Positions 54,807 to 63,685 of a DNA stretch of 64,000 nucleotides are shown here, piece after piece. Under the pieces are notes generated by a model. The model searched no databases. It was not told the DNA's origin and worked only from the letters and a program-made list of their open reading frames with translations. Made by a program: the position numbers and the translations under genes. Source of the DNA: Ignatzschineria larvae DSM 13226. GTDB taxonomy: Bacteria > Pseudomonadota > Gammaproteobacteria > Cardiobacteriales > Wohlfahrtiimonadaceae. Within the stretch, counting starts at the first letter, position 1. Each line of letters begins with the position of its first letter. The DNA is taken from positions 831,501-895,500 of the forward strand of contig NZ_CP150637.1 in NCBI RefSeq assembly GCF_038500265.1. The letters run 5' to 3'.

Positions 54807-55290
54807 GGATCATCTATTTTAATAGATCATTTATCGATCTAATGATGCTTAATTTTAATGCTTCCATGCATATTGTAAATAGTTTTATAAAAAATAATTT
54901 TATTATAAATCAAGTATTAAGGTGGATTAGACCTGTAAAAACAGGAATGGCAACTGTTTTTGTAAAATTAAAAATAGAGAGTTTTGTTAATATTTGCTAT
55001 ACAATAAAAAAATTGTAGACAATTTTATTTGAATATATAAATAATTTTGTTATTATTTGTATGTAAAGTTTATTAAATTTATTAAAAAGATAGAAAATTT
55101 AGTGAATTTTAATAAATAGCATCACTGTTATTAATTTTATTGATAATTTTAGGCTATTTATATAATAAAGTTATTAACTATAATATTCAGCTTTAATTAA
55201 GTCTAAATTTATTAAAGATCCTATTAGGATCTCACTTATTTTATCACAAGGCTTTAATTAAAGGTTAGCAGAACAGAAGCGAGGCACGCT
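54807..55290. other. Very AT-rich intergenic region before the DeoR gene
   Basis: No credible gene. It contains a perfect 18-base palindrome, AAAATTGTAGACAATTTT, at 55009-55026, next to TATACAATAAA, a possible operator and promoter area for the regulator. Confidence 0.45.
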
Positions 55291-56052
55291 ATGATCCCCA
55301 TAGAAAGACATGAAGCAATATTATCGGTAGTGGCAGAAAAAGGTATTGCTACCATTAATGAGTTAATTGAGTTACTAGATGTATCTCACATGACTATTCG
55401 TCGAGATTTGCAGAAGCTTGAAAAGCAGGGGAAGGTGATTACTGTCTCTGGAGGTGTAAAAGCAGCTGAGCGTCTCTCATCGGAGTTATCACATAAAGTA
55501 AAAGAGACGATTAATGAGGATGGAAAACGTCTCATTGGTGCATTAGCCGCACAAGAAATTCCTGAAAATAGTTGTATTTTTTTAGATTCTGGTGCCACCA
55601 CATTAGCTATTGCGCGTCAAATTAAGGATCGGGAAGATCTGACGATCATTACCAATGATTTTATCATTATGTACTATTTGATCGAAAATGGTCGAGGTAA
55701 GTTGATTCACACAGGTGGTACAGTTTGTAACAAAACTAATTGTAGTATTGGTGAGAGCGCAGCGAGAGGAATTGAAAATTATCTCATTGATATCGCTTTT
55801 GTCTCTACAGCTTCTTGGGGAATCAAAGGAATTTCAACACCAACAGAAGATCGAGTTCCTATTAAACGGATTTTACCTGATGTATCTAAACGCTTAATTT
55901 TAGTGGCAGACAATAGTAAATATGGTGCGGTTGCCACATATTTAGCATTACCTATTAGTGTATTTGATACAATTATTACGGATAAATCACTTCCTACTGA
56001 TATTACGATGATGCTACATAATCGCAACATCACACTCATTACTGCTGAGTAG
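55291..56052 (+). CDS. DeoR-family transcriptional regulator
   Basis: 253 residues. N-terminal HTH (ATINELIELLDVSHMTIRRDL, residues 21-41 region) followed by a sugar-phosphate-sensing DeoRC domain with IFLDSGATTLAIARQI and VADNSKYGAVA. Members repress sugar-catabolism genes, but none lies nearby, so the target is unknown. The gene stands alone, convergent with comEC. Confidence 0.9.
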   Translation: MIPIERHEAILSVVAEKGIATINELIELLDVSHMTIRRDLQKLEKQGKVITVSGGVKAAERLSSELSHKVKETINEDGKRLIGALAAQEIPENSCIFLDSGATTLAIARQIKDREDLTIITNDFIIMYYLIENGRGKLIHTGGTVCNKTNCSIGESAARGIENYLIDIAFVSTASWGIKGISTPTEDRVPIKRILPDVSKRLILVADNSKYGAVATYLALPISVFDTIITDKSLPTDITMMLHNRNITLITAE

Positions 56053-56081
56053 CGATGAGATATCTGTATCTGATTAGAATG

Positions 56082-58742
56082 TTACTCTGCTACTTGTAAC
56101 CAATAGTAACGATATTGATCACGATAATCTTCAAGGCGAAGTTCTAATAGGGACTTCGCCTTTTTATTATTGTAATTAAAGTGGAGTGAAATCGTACTCT
56201 GATAACTATTGTAGATGGGTTGCTGATAACGTTGCATCACGGTATCAATTTTGGAGTTAAGTGCTCTCGTGGAAAAAAGAATAATGGGTTGATGAGCGGA
56301 TTCTACAGTGGATTCTACGATAGATTTATTGAGGGTAGGTATATTGTGAGTAAATTGATTAGAAGATGGACTATGTGATGTCGTATCGCCGGGCATCTCA
56401 AAGAGAGAGTGAATAGGGAAGTAACGCCGGCCCTGATTAGGGTAGAGCAGTACAATCTGTCTTTCGGGCGATTGCTGCTGGATTGATTCGATATATTTCC
56501 GTGTCGCCGGCCATTCTCGATCTTCAATATCGGCAATTAGATAGAGATCGATCATCCTATAGAGGGTGATATGAAAAGCACAACTGCTTTTGATCATTGA
56601 TAAAGGCTTGATCGTATAGTGGGGATTTACAGCCTGTAGTTGCCGACAATTGCCGGCCTGATTGATATAGCTCTGTAAAGCAGGTAACGTCCAAATAGGC
56701 GTATCAGGGTAAGCGGTCAAAATACTTTGCGTACCGCCAATATGCTGTTGATTACGTTTAGAGAGAATAAGCGTGTCAATATGGGTAATATTGAGATTTT
56801 TGAGCGTTGGATGAATAATATTTTTCCCCGCATCAAATTGGCGAAAGCGATTGCCGGTATCAAATAGCAGTGTGAAATCTGGCATTACTAATAAGAACGA
56901 GAGGCCTTCACCTACCGGCAATTGGTACATAGAGAGTTGGAAATCAGTTGTTGTAGAGGTCGTTGAACTATCGTGATCCGACTCATCTGTTCCGATCATC
57001 TGCTTTTCATCAGAACGGGAATGATTAGCTACTAACTGAGATCGTTGGATACTTTCTTTCTGAAATAAAACGCTCGATAGAATGGTTTTATCAACATCAG
57101 AAAAGAAGAGATGAAAGGAGATGATTATTGTAATCACCATTGTAATCATTACTGCAATCCAGATTGTTACAACCTTGCCCCTTAATTGAATAGTGGAGTG
57201 TCTACTAGAACGGTTCCCTTTTAAGTGAAAGCGGTATTGAAAGCCTGATAATCGTGAGATTGCGTGCCGAATAAAAGGGAATAGATAGAGCAATATTAAT
57301 AAGCTTAAAGTGATTAATACTGCGATAAAAAGCGGAATTGGCCCAACTTCAATGGAGGCATAAGGTAGGCGCGCGCTCTGCATTATTAAATATTTTAGAA
57401 CCGTAATCCCTTGATCAGCCACAAGGAGAAATGGGTGCGCGAATATGGGCGAGACCAAGTAGAGGATAATACCCACTAACAACGCTGGCATTACCATAAT
57501 CGAGGTCCACGGAATGGCGATCAGATTGATAACGGGGCTAATTAGAGAAATTTCCCCAAAGAAGCTAGCAGTGAGAGGAATGAGTAGTAAGGATAAGGCT
57601 AATTGCGTGAGTAATAGTGCTTTTATCGGAGATTGAAATATCCTCGTGGAGAGTGTTAAAGTTATAACAGCCACAAAAGAGAGCCAAAATCCAGCCGTTA
57701 AGATTGCAAGAGGCATACATAACAGAATGATGAGAAGCGCTAATGCCACGCTATGAAGGCTAAAAATAGGTCGATTGATAATCAGTGTGAGCATTGCAAT
57801 AGAGAACATAATGGCAGCTCGAATGGTGGGTAGACTCGTTCCTGCTAAAAGGGCATAATTCCACGCGACAATAATCGCAAGAATCGCCGCCAGCCGAAAA
57901 GGCTCTATGCATCGCACTTGTAAAAGCCCAAAGAGGATTCTAAACAGAATAAAAGCATAAAAGGCCGTTAAAGAGAGATGGAGCCCGGAGATTGAAACGA
58001 GATGAATCGTACCTGTTTTCCGAAGCGCTTGCCAATCGTATTGCGTTAATTCAGCTGTTTTACCCACTGATAGCGCACTTAAATAGGCACTATTGTTGTA
58101 ATTTAAGGAGAGATAAGAGGCAATGTTGCTTCTTAGCTGCGAGATTGTACTTGGGGGAGAGATGAGGATAGGATCTGTTTTAAGTCTACCGTAACCTATT
58201 GTTTTTCTAGCGAGATACGATAAAATCCGTTCTCGATTACCGGGAATATTGCGAATAATGCGGGGTTTAATGTCGATGATTGCGTTATAGTGAGCTCCCT
58301 CTTGCAGTGTTGCTTTAATTTCTGGAGCAATATTGTAAAGCGTCACTTCTGCACCCCGTAGCATTTCTGATAACGGGGATGAAAGATCAGTATCTTCAGG
58401 TGCTTGTATCATTTTAACTTGCGTGATCTCAATAGTGGTACTCGTTGGGGAATGATTTCGTAAAACGGTAAATTCACTCTCGATCTGTAAGGGTAAGTGA
58501 TGTTGAATTTGCCGATATTCAGATAAATATTGTGGATAGATAAAGAGTGCTATTAACATTCCTATGAGGAGAAATAAGCTATTTGCGATCGCTATTGTAT
58601 GGCGTTTTATGAGAGCAATAATCAGCCCGAAGAGGAGTAATGCTATACTCAAAAAGAGAGTAAATTCCGTAGTGGTCGAATTCCAAGGGGATAAGATTAG
58701 CCAGAGAGCGGTAAGCGTCAAAGAGAGTGCGATTAGAATCAT
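56082..58742 (-). CDS. comEC: ComEC/Rec2-family DNA uptake channel
   Basis: Inner-membrane channel for single-stranded DNA in natural transformation, 886 residues. It has an N-terminal helical part and DUF4131-like domain (about 1-170), a competence domain with SISGLHLSLTAFYAF and AGTSLPTIRAAIMFS, and a C-terminal beta-lactamase-like domain from about 590. In that domain the usual DVGQGD reads PVGEGL and THxDxDHxGG reads SKRNQQHIGG, so metal binding and nuclease activity are probably lost. An unusually long Ser/Thr/Asp-rich linker precedes it. Other competence genes are not in the window. Confidence 0.88.
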   Translation of the reverse strand: MILIALSLTLTALWLILSPWNSTTTEFTLFLSIALLLFGLIIALIKRHTIAIANSLFLLIGMLIALFIYPQYLSEYRQIQHHLPLQIESEFTVLRNHSPTSTTIEITQVKMIQAPEDTDLSSPLSEMLRGAEVTLYNIAPEIKATLQEGAHYNAIIDIKPRIIRNIPGNRERILSYLARKTIGYGRLKTDPILISPPSTISQLRSNIASYLSLNYNNSAYLSALSVGKTAELTQYDWQALRKTGTIHLVSISGLHLSLTAFYAFILFRILFGLLQVRCIEPFRLAAILAIIVAWNYALLAGTSLPTIRAAIMFSIAMLTLIINRPIFSLHSVALALLIILLCMPLAILTAGFWLSFVAVITLTLSTRIFQSPIKALLLTQLALSLLLIPLTASFFGEISLISPVINLIAIPWTSIMVMPALLVGIILYLVSPIFAHPFLLVADQGITVLKYLIMQSARLPYASIEVGPIPLFIAVLITLSLLILLYLFPFIRHAISRLSGFQYRFHLKGNRSSRHSTIQLRGKVVTIWIAVMITMVITIIISFHLFFSDVDKTILSSVLFQKESIQRSQLVANHSRSDEKQMIGTDESDHDSSTTSTTTDFQLSMYQLPVGEGLSFLLVMPDFTLLFDTGNRFRQFDAGKNIIHPTLKNLNITHIDTLILSKRNQQHIGGTQSILTAYPDTPIWTLPALQSYINQAGNCRQLQAVNPHYTIKPLSMIKSSCAFHITLYRMIDLYLIADIEDREWPATRKYIESIQQQSPERQIVLLYPNQGRRYFPIHSLFEMPGDTTSHSPSSNQFTHNIPTLNKSIVESTVESAHQPIILFSTRALNSKIDTVMQRYQQPIYNSYQSTISLHFNYNNKKAKSLLELRLEDYRDQYRYYWLQVAE

Positions 58743-58901
58743 ACGATAGGTTAAAAATATTGGGGAATGAGAAATGCGTAGTTATCTATGTTTCTTTAAA
58801 GCATAGTTATAATTGCATAAATGGGGGAAGCATATCGCTTAACTCAAGAATCAAAATTAGAGGCGTAGAACAGAATATGGGGCAGAAGATGGAGATAGAA
58901 G

Positions 58902-59363
58902 ATGGGTCAGAAAATAAATAAAAAACAGAAAAAGCAGGGTTCCGGTCTAATCTGTCCTTGCCGTGTGAGCGAGGCTACAACCGGGCAAGATTCATTGCCT
59001 CAATATTGTGAGTGTTGTGAGCCTTACCATAAAGGGGCAAAGAGTGTGCTAACAGCGGAAGCATTGATGCGTTCCCGTTTCTCCGCCTTTGCGCTGAATT
59101 TAACGGATTATCTTTTGGCAAGTTGGCATAGCAGTACAAGGCCGGCAGTCATTGAAGATCAACAAGATATTCAATGGTTTTATCTCAAGATATTGGCAAC
59201 TGAATCGAATATAGATCCCATAACAGAACAAAAGGTAGATTATGTGACATTTGAAGCCCGTTACCGCTTTGATGGAAAGGTTGGGAAATTTCGGGAGAAG
59301 AGTCGATTTATTCAGGAAGAGAATCAACTACGGTATATTGATGGAGTTTTCCTTGATCAGTGA
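58902..59363 (+). CDS. YchJ-family protein with SEC-C motif
   Basis: 153 residues. A SEC-C-like Cys cluster (CPCRVSE and YCECCEPYHKG) is followed by the YchJ/NTF2-like core (ALMRSRFSAFAL, DYLLASWH, VTFEARY, REKSRF, YIDG). Unlike E. coli YchJ it lacks the second C-terminal SEC-C motif. A basic low-complexity N-terminus (KINKKQKKQ) precedes it. GGAGATAG upstream supports this ATG. Function unknown. Confidence 0.85.
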   Translation: MGQKINKKQKKQGSGLICPCRVSEATTGQDSLPQYCECCEPYHKGAKSVLTAEALMRSRFSAFALNLTDYLLASWHSSTRPAVIEDQQDIQWFYLKILATESNIDPITEQKVDYVTFEARYRFDGKVGKFREKSRFIQEENQLRYIDGVFLDQ

Positions 59364-59607
59364 CTACCCACTGATCATTTTTGCGGTAACTACTAGGGAT
59401 CACTTCTGATGCGTATTACTTATTCAGTATTGCTTATTAAATTTGAGTGCTATTTTTTGATAGCTATTTGCACTAAATTACTCGAGTCATCTATTTCAAT
59501 TCAAGTTTGATAGTGGTAATTTTAATAAGATACGTGAAAAGATGACCAAGTTGAGACAGTAATAACTAACTTTTTAACACTATAGAATAATACACAGAGG
59601 AAAGAAA

Positions 59608-61461
59608 ATGGTTCACAACCCTAAATATCGGTCACATACATCCACTCAAGGTCGAAATATGGCAGGTGCGCGTTCACTATGGCGTGCTACAGGGATGAAA
59701 GATGAGGACTTTAAAAAGCCTATTATTGCGATCGCGAACTCATTTACACAATTTGTACCAGGTCACGTTCATTTAAAAGATCTAGGGCAGATGGTTGCAA
59801 GAGAGATTGAGGCGGCAGGCGGTGTTGCAAAAGAATTTAATACCATTGCCGTTGATGATGGAATCGCAATGGGGCACGACGGAATGCTCTATTCATTGCC
59901 GAGTCGTGATTTGATTGCCGATTCTGTGGAATATATGGTCAATGCCCATTGTGCCGATGCCTTAATCTGTATTTCAAACTGCGATAAGATTACGCCAGGG
60001 ATGTTAATGGCATCATTAAGACTCAATATCCCGACTATTTTTGTTTCAGGTGGCCCGATGGAAGCGGGGAAAGTCTTGTGGGAGGGTGAGAATTTAAAAC
60101 TCGATCTCGTAGATGCGATGGTAATGGCGGCAAGTGATGATGCGCCAGATGATAAAGTCTCTGCCATTGAGAGCGCGGCTTGCCCAACCTGTGGTTCATG
60201 TTCAGGGATGTTTACAGCAAACTCAATGAACTGTTTAACAGAAGCCTTAGGGCTTTCATTGCCGGGAAATGGTTCATTATTAGCAACGCATGCGCGTCGG
60301 AAGGAGCTCTTTTTAGAAGCGGCAAGAACGATTGTGAAGATCACAAAAGATTATTATGAGAATGGCAATGATCAAGTATTGCCTCGCTCTATTGTTAATT
60401 TTAAAGCATTTGAAAATGCGATGATGCTCGATATCGCAATGGGCGGATCTAGTAATACTGTACTTCATTTATTAGCCGCAGCCCACGAAGCCAATGTCCC
60501 ATTTTCAATGCAAGATATCGATCGTCTTTCTCGTAAAGTGCCACATCTTTCTAAAGTCTCGCCATCAACGCATCTCTACCATATGGAAGATGTCCATCGT
60601 GCCGGCGGTATCTACGGTATTTTAGGTGAATTAGATCGAGCAGGATTATTGCATACAGAACAGCCGACAGTTGCTGCACCCTCATTAAAAGAAGCCTTAA
60701 ATGAGTGGGATATTGTTCGCTCTGAAAAACATCATGATTTCTATCGTGCAGCACCAGGCGGTGTTCGTACTACAGAAGCTTTTTCACAAGATCGTTATTT
60801 TGATTCGCTCGATCTCAATCGGGAAAGTGGTTGTATTCGGGATATCGCTCATGCTTATAGTCAAGATGGTGGGATTGCTATTCTCTATGGTAACTTGGCG
60901 ACAGATGGTTGTATTGTCAAGACAGCTGGAGTTGATGCCTCAATCCTTAAATTTACCGGTAAAGCACGTGTATATGAGAGTCAAGATAGTGCTGTTGCCG
61001 GAATTTTAGGTGATGAAGTAAAACCTTGGGAAGTGGTTATTATCCGGTATGAAGGCCCGAAAGGGGGACCAGGTATGCAAGAGATGCTCTATCCCACTTC
61101 TTATCTGAAGAGTAAAAAGATCGATGCAGAGTGTGCACTTTTAACAGATGGTCGATTCTCAGGCGGTACTTCAGGGCTCTCTATTGGACATGTTTCGCCA
61201 GAAGCTGCGGATGGTGGATTAATTGCGGTTGTTGAGAATGGAGATGAGATTATTATCGATATTCCTAATCGCTCAATTCATTTAAATGTTGATGAACAAA
61301 CATTAAAGGTAAGACTAGAAGCACAACGAGCAAAAGGATTTAAACCTGCGGAAGTACGGGCTCGTAAGGTATCAAATGCACTTAAAGTTTATGGCGCATT
61401 AGCTACTTCAGCTGCTTTTGGAGCAGTACGTGATGTTTCGCGGTTAGAGCAATTGAAGTAA
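59608..61461 (+). CDS. ilvD: Dihydroxy-acid dehydratase
   Basis: Iron-sulfur dehydratase common to valine, leucine and isoleucine synthesis, 617 residues. Cluster cysteines are in [12 protein letters not shown] and [30 protein letters not shown] and [16 protein letters not shown] are further signatures. AGAGGAAAG precedes the ATG. No ilv leader peptide is seen in the 244-base gap upstream, only a weak hairpin near 59446-59475. Confidence 0.97.
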   Translation: MVHNPKYRSHTSTQGRNMAGARSLWRATGMKDEDFKKPIIAIANSFTQFVPGHVHLKDLGQMVAREIEAAGGVAKEFNTIAVDDGIAMGHDGMLYSLPSRDLIADSVEYMVNAHCADALICISNCDKITPGMLMASLRLNIPTIFVSGGPMEAGKVLWEGENLKLDLVDAMVMAASDDAPDDKVSAIESAACPTCGSCSGMFTANSMNCLTEALGLSLPGNGSLLATHARRKELFLEAARTIVKITKDYYENGNDQVLPRSIVNFKAFENAMMLDIAMGGSSNTVLHLLAAAHEANVPFSMQDIDRLSRKVPHLSKVSPSTHLYHMEDVHRAGGIYGILGELDRAGLLHTEQPTVAAPSLKEALNEWDIVRSEKHHDFYRAAPGGVRTTEAFSQDRYFDSLDLNRESGCIRDIAHAYSQDGGIAILYGNLATDGCIVKTAGVDASILKFTGKARVYESQDSAVAGILGDEVKPWEVVIIRYEGPKGGPGMQEMLYPTSYLKSKKIDAECALLTDGRFSGGTSGLSIGHVSPEAADGGLIAVVENGDEIIIDIPNRSIHLNVDEQTLKVRLEAQRAKGFKPAEVRARKVSNALKVYGALATSAAFGAVRDVSRLEQLK

Positions 61462-61724
61462 AATTGAGCCTTAAAAAAAATCTATTTAATCCTCTCTTTT
61501 ATAAAAGAAGGTTTTTAACTCAATATGTTATCTCAAATAGCAGTAATAGAATGAGATATTAAATAGTCTTTAAATAACCTTTAAATAAGATTTAAATAAG
61601 ATTGAAGTTATTGATATATTGGATTATATCTCTATTCAGATATTTGGTTTTATAATTGGTGAATAAATTTTATTCATAATAGAGCTTGCGAAAATTAAAA
61701 TATCCGATAAAATAGTCTCTCAAT
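61462..61724. promoter_or_regulatory. Intergenic region with promoter of the first tRNA-Asn
   Basis: TTGCGA at 61686-61691, a 16-base spacer and TAAAAT at 61708-61713, 12 bases before the tRNA. The rest is AT-rich with loose TTTAAATAAGA repeats (61567-61604) and no gene. Confidence 0.5.
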
Positions 61725-61801
61725 TCCTCGATAGCTCAGTTGGTAGTAGCACTTGACTGTTAATCAAGGGGTCCCTGGTTCGAGCCCAGGTCGAGGAGCC
61801 A
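61725..61801 (+). tRNA. tRNA-Asn (GUU), copy 1
   Basis: Acceptor arms TCCTCGA and TCGAGGA, anticodon stem CTTGA/TCAAG with loop CTGTTAA (anticodon GTT), T arm CCTGG-TTCGAGC-CCAGG and encoded CCA. The D arm reads GCTCAGTTGGTAGTAGC, one base longer than usual before the AGC, so the fourth D-stem pair (C-G) is missing. 77 bases including CCA. Confidence 0.95.
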
Positions 61802-61807
61802 GAATTG

Positions 61808-61840
61808 AAACCGAAGTAGCGAAAGTTACTTCGGTTTTTT
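61808..61840 (+). terminator. Terminator after tRNA-Asn copy 1
   Basis: AAACCGAAGTA, GCGAAAG loop, TTACTTCGGTTTTTT. The same sequence follows copy 2. Confidence 0.92.
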
Positions 61841-61877
61841 GTTAGCTGACTATTGAGAGCCATTCAGTTTAGATTGA

Positions 61878-62000
61878 TATAATAAGATCAGCTCAAAATA
61901 AGCGACATTTCAATGCCGGCGCATCAGCTGATCGAGGTGAGGAAGCTATTCTATCCGGCATCTTGCAAGTGTTGTTTAATATAGTTTGATATTTTTTAGG
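61878..62000 (-). repeat. Dispersed MITE-like repeat, copy E
   Basis: Reverse-oriented, truncated copy starting TATAATAAGATCAGCTCAAA and containing the AATGCCGGCGCATC and CTATCCGGCATCTTGCAAG core. The far end has decayed after GTTGTTTAATATAGTTTGA; the exact limit is uncertain. It sits between the two tRNA-Asn units. Confidence 0.75.
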
Positions 62001-62008
62001 CTTGGGGC

Positions 62009-62036
62009 TTGTATATCATTTTAAAATCGGTATAAT
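62009..62036 (+). promoter_or_regulatory. Promoter of tRNA-Asn copy 2
   Basis: TTGTAT (62009-62014), 16 bases, TATAAT (62031-62036), 11 bases before the tRNA. It differs from the promoter of copy 1. Confidence 0.65.
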
Positions 62037-62047
62037 TAATCTCCTAT

Positions 62048-62124
62048 TCCTCGATAGCTCAGTTGGTAGTAGCACTTGACTGTTAATCAAGGGGTCCCTG
62101 GTTCGAGCCCAGGTCGAGGAGCCA
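62048..62124 (+). tRNA. tRNA-Asn (GUU), copy 2
   Basis: Identical to copy 1 over all 77 bases, including the atypical D arm and CCA. Confidence 0.95.
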
Positions 62125-62129
62125 GATAG

Positions 62130-62162
62130 AAACCGAAGTAGCGAAAGTTACTTCGGTTTTTT
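62130..62162 (+). terminator. Terminator after tRNA-Asn copy 2
   Basis: Same stem, loop and T run as the terminator at 61808-61840, showing that tRNA and terminator were duplicated together. Confidence 0.92.
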
Positions 62163-62524
62163 ATTATCTAATAGTTTTATGGAAATGCTGATTGCGTGGA
62201 CCTATTAAGTTTGAAGATGTTAATGGATGCTTTTCATTGAATGATTGAAAGAGAGGACAATTACTTGCTATAGTAATCGATCAGTAGTTCTGTAAGCGCA
62301 TAATAGATCAGAATAGTGATAAAATATCTGTTATTCATTTCATCATTCATTATTGATAAGTGTGATTGATTCAGAGTGATCAGCGAACTCTGTTGAATGA
62401 ATAATTTGACTTACATTACTCACATTACTCAATAAACAGAGATCCGTAAGATTAGTATAATCATCCATCATCCGTAAATATTAATGATACGCTCGGAAGC
62501 GTGCCTTTAGGGAATAGAGAGAGC
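62163..62524. other. Intergenic region before the phosphoribosyltransferase
   Basis: About 360 AT-rich bases without a gene. I see no clear promoter or NAD-related operator (NrtR or NadR type). Confidence 0.4.
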
Positions 62525-63655
62525 ATGAGTGCAAGCACACACGAAATTAAAGAGTATGAATTAAAGCATCGCGGGCAAATTAAGCGTTTAACCAATAAGA
62601 CTTTTAAATTTGATGAACGAATTGGCCAAGGTTGGTTTTCGGCCGTCTACTTTTTGAAAACTGCAGAAATTGCAAAGCAGTGGGCTCCAGAGCGTATTGT
62701 AACTATGCAATTCTTTCAGCGTAAAAATGGGGCTGTACTTTGCGGGATTGACGAAGCGATCTCTCTACTGCATACCTTTGCTCAAAATCCAGAAAAGCTT
62801 GAAATTTGGGCGCTCAATGATGGTGATCGTATTGATGCCTATGAAACCGTACTCACTATTACCGGTAATTATCAGGATTTTGGTTTCTTAGAAGGCATTA
62901 TCGATGGCACACTTGCTCGCCGGACTTCTGTGGCCACTCATGTGCTAGAAGTCGTCGAAGCTGCCGGTGACAAAGAGGTGATTTTCATGGGCGACCGGGA
63001 TGATCATTTTAGCCAACAAGCCGGTGATGGTTATGCGGCATTTATTGGTGGATCTAGCGCTCAAGCTACCCATGCGATGAATGAATGGTGGGGGATTGAA
63101 GGATTAGGTACAATGCCTCATGCCTTGATTCAGCTCTTCAATGGCGATACCTTAGAAGCCGCTAAGGCCTACCATAAAACCTTTCCTAATGACAAGTTAA
63201 TGGTATTAGTGGATTACAATAATGATGCGATTGAAGAGTCATTGAGAGTTGCGCGTCACTTTGGAGAGAAGCTCTCGGCAGTGCGTATTGATACTTCTAA
63301 TACGATGGTTGATCAATATTTTATGCGTCATCAAGATCAATTAGGCACCTTTGATCCTCGAGGGACGAATCCTACCCTTATTTTTGCATTGCGGGAGGCG
63401 CTCGATAGAGAAGGATTCCATAATGTGAAAATCGTTGTGAGTGGTGGCTTTAATGCCGAGAAAATTGCCCATTTTGAAAAGCAAAATACACCTGTAGATC
63501 TCTATGGTGTGGGCTCTAGTCTTCTGAAGGTGAATATTAGTTTTACCGGGGATAATGTTTTGTTAGATGGCAAAATGCAGGCTAAGGCGGGTCGTAAATA
63601 TCGGCCTAATCCTCGCTTAGAACAAGTTTTTTATAACGAGAATGAAGTGAAATAA
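62525..63655 (+). CDS. Nicotinate phosphoribosyltransferase family protein
   Basis: Forms nicotinate mononucleotide from nicotinate and PRPP in NAD salvage, 376 residues. The N-terminal part, FKFDERIGQGWFSAVYFLKT, and the core motifs GTLARRTSVATHV, GGSSAQATHAMNEWWG, DYNNDAIEESLRVARHF, SGGFNAEKIAHFE and YGVGSSLL fit the family. The ATG at 62525 is preferred to a GTG 24 bases upstream; purine-rich AGAGAGAG precedes it. nadE begins 30 bases after the stop, which supports a role in NAD synthesis. Confidence 0.85.
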   Translation: MSASTHEIKEYELKHRGQIKRLTNKTFKFDERIGQGWFSAVYFLKTAEIAKQWAPERIVTMQFFQRKNGAVLCGIDEAISLLHTFAQNPEKLEIWALNDGDRIDAYETVLTITGNYQDFGFLEGIIDGTLARRTSVATHVLEVVEAAGDKEVIFMGDRDDHFSQQAGDGYAAFIGGSSAQATHAMNEWWGIEGLGTMPHALIQLFNGDTLEAAKAYHKTFPNDKLMVLVDYNNDAIEESLRVARHFGEKLSAVRIDTSNTMVDQYFMRHQDQLGTFDPRGTNPTLIFALREALDREGFHNVKIVVSGGFNAEKIAHFEKQNTPVDLYGVGSSLLKVNISFTGDNVLLDGKMQAKAGRKYRPNPRLEQVFYNENEVK

Positions 63656-63685
63656 CCTGTGAAATAAACTCCCCAATAAGGCTCA

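Noticed and set aside
54791-55018. 75-codon ORF after gatB
   Set aside because: It starts inside the gatB terminator, lies in very AT-rich DNA and has no ribosome site or family resemblance.
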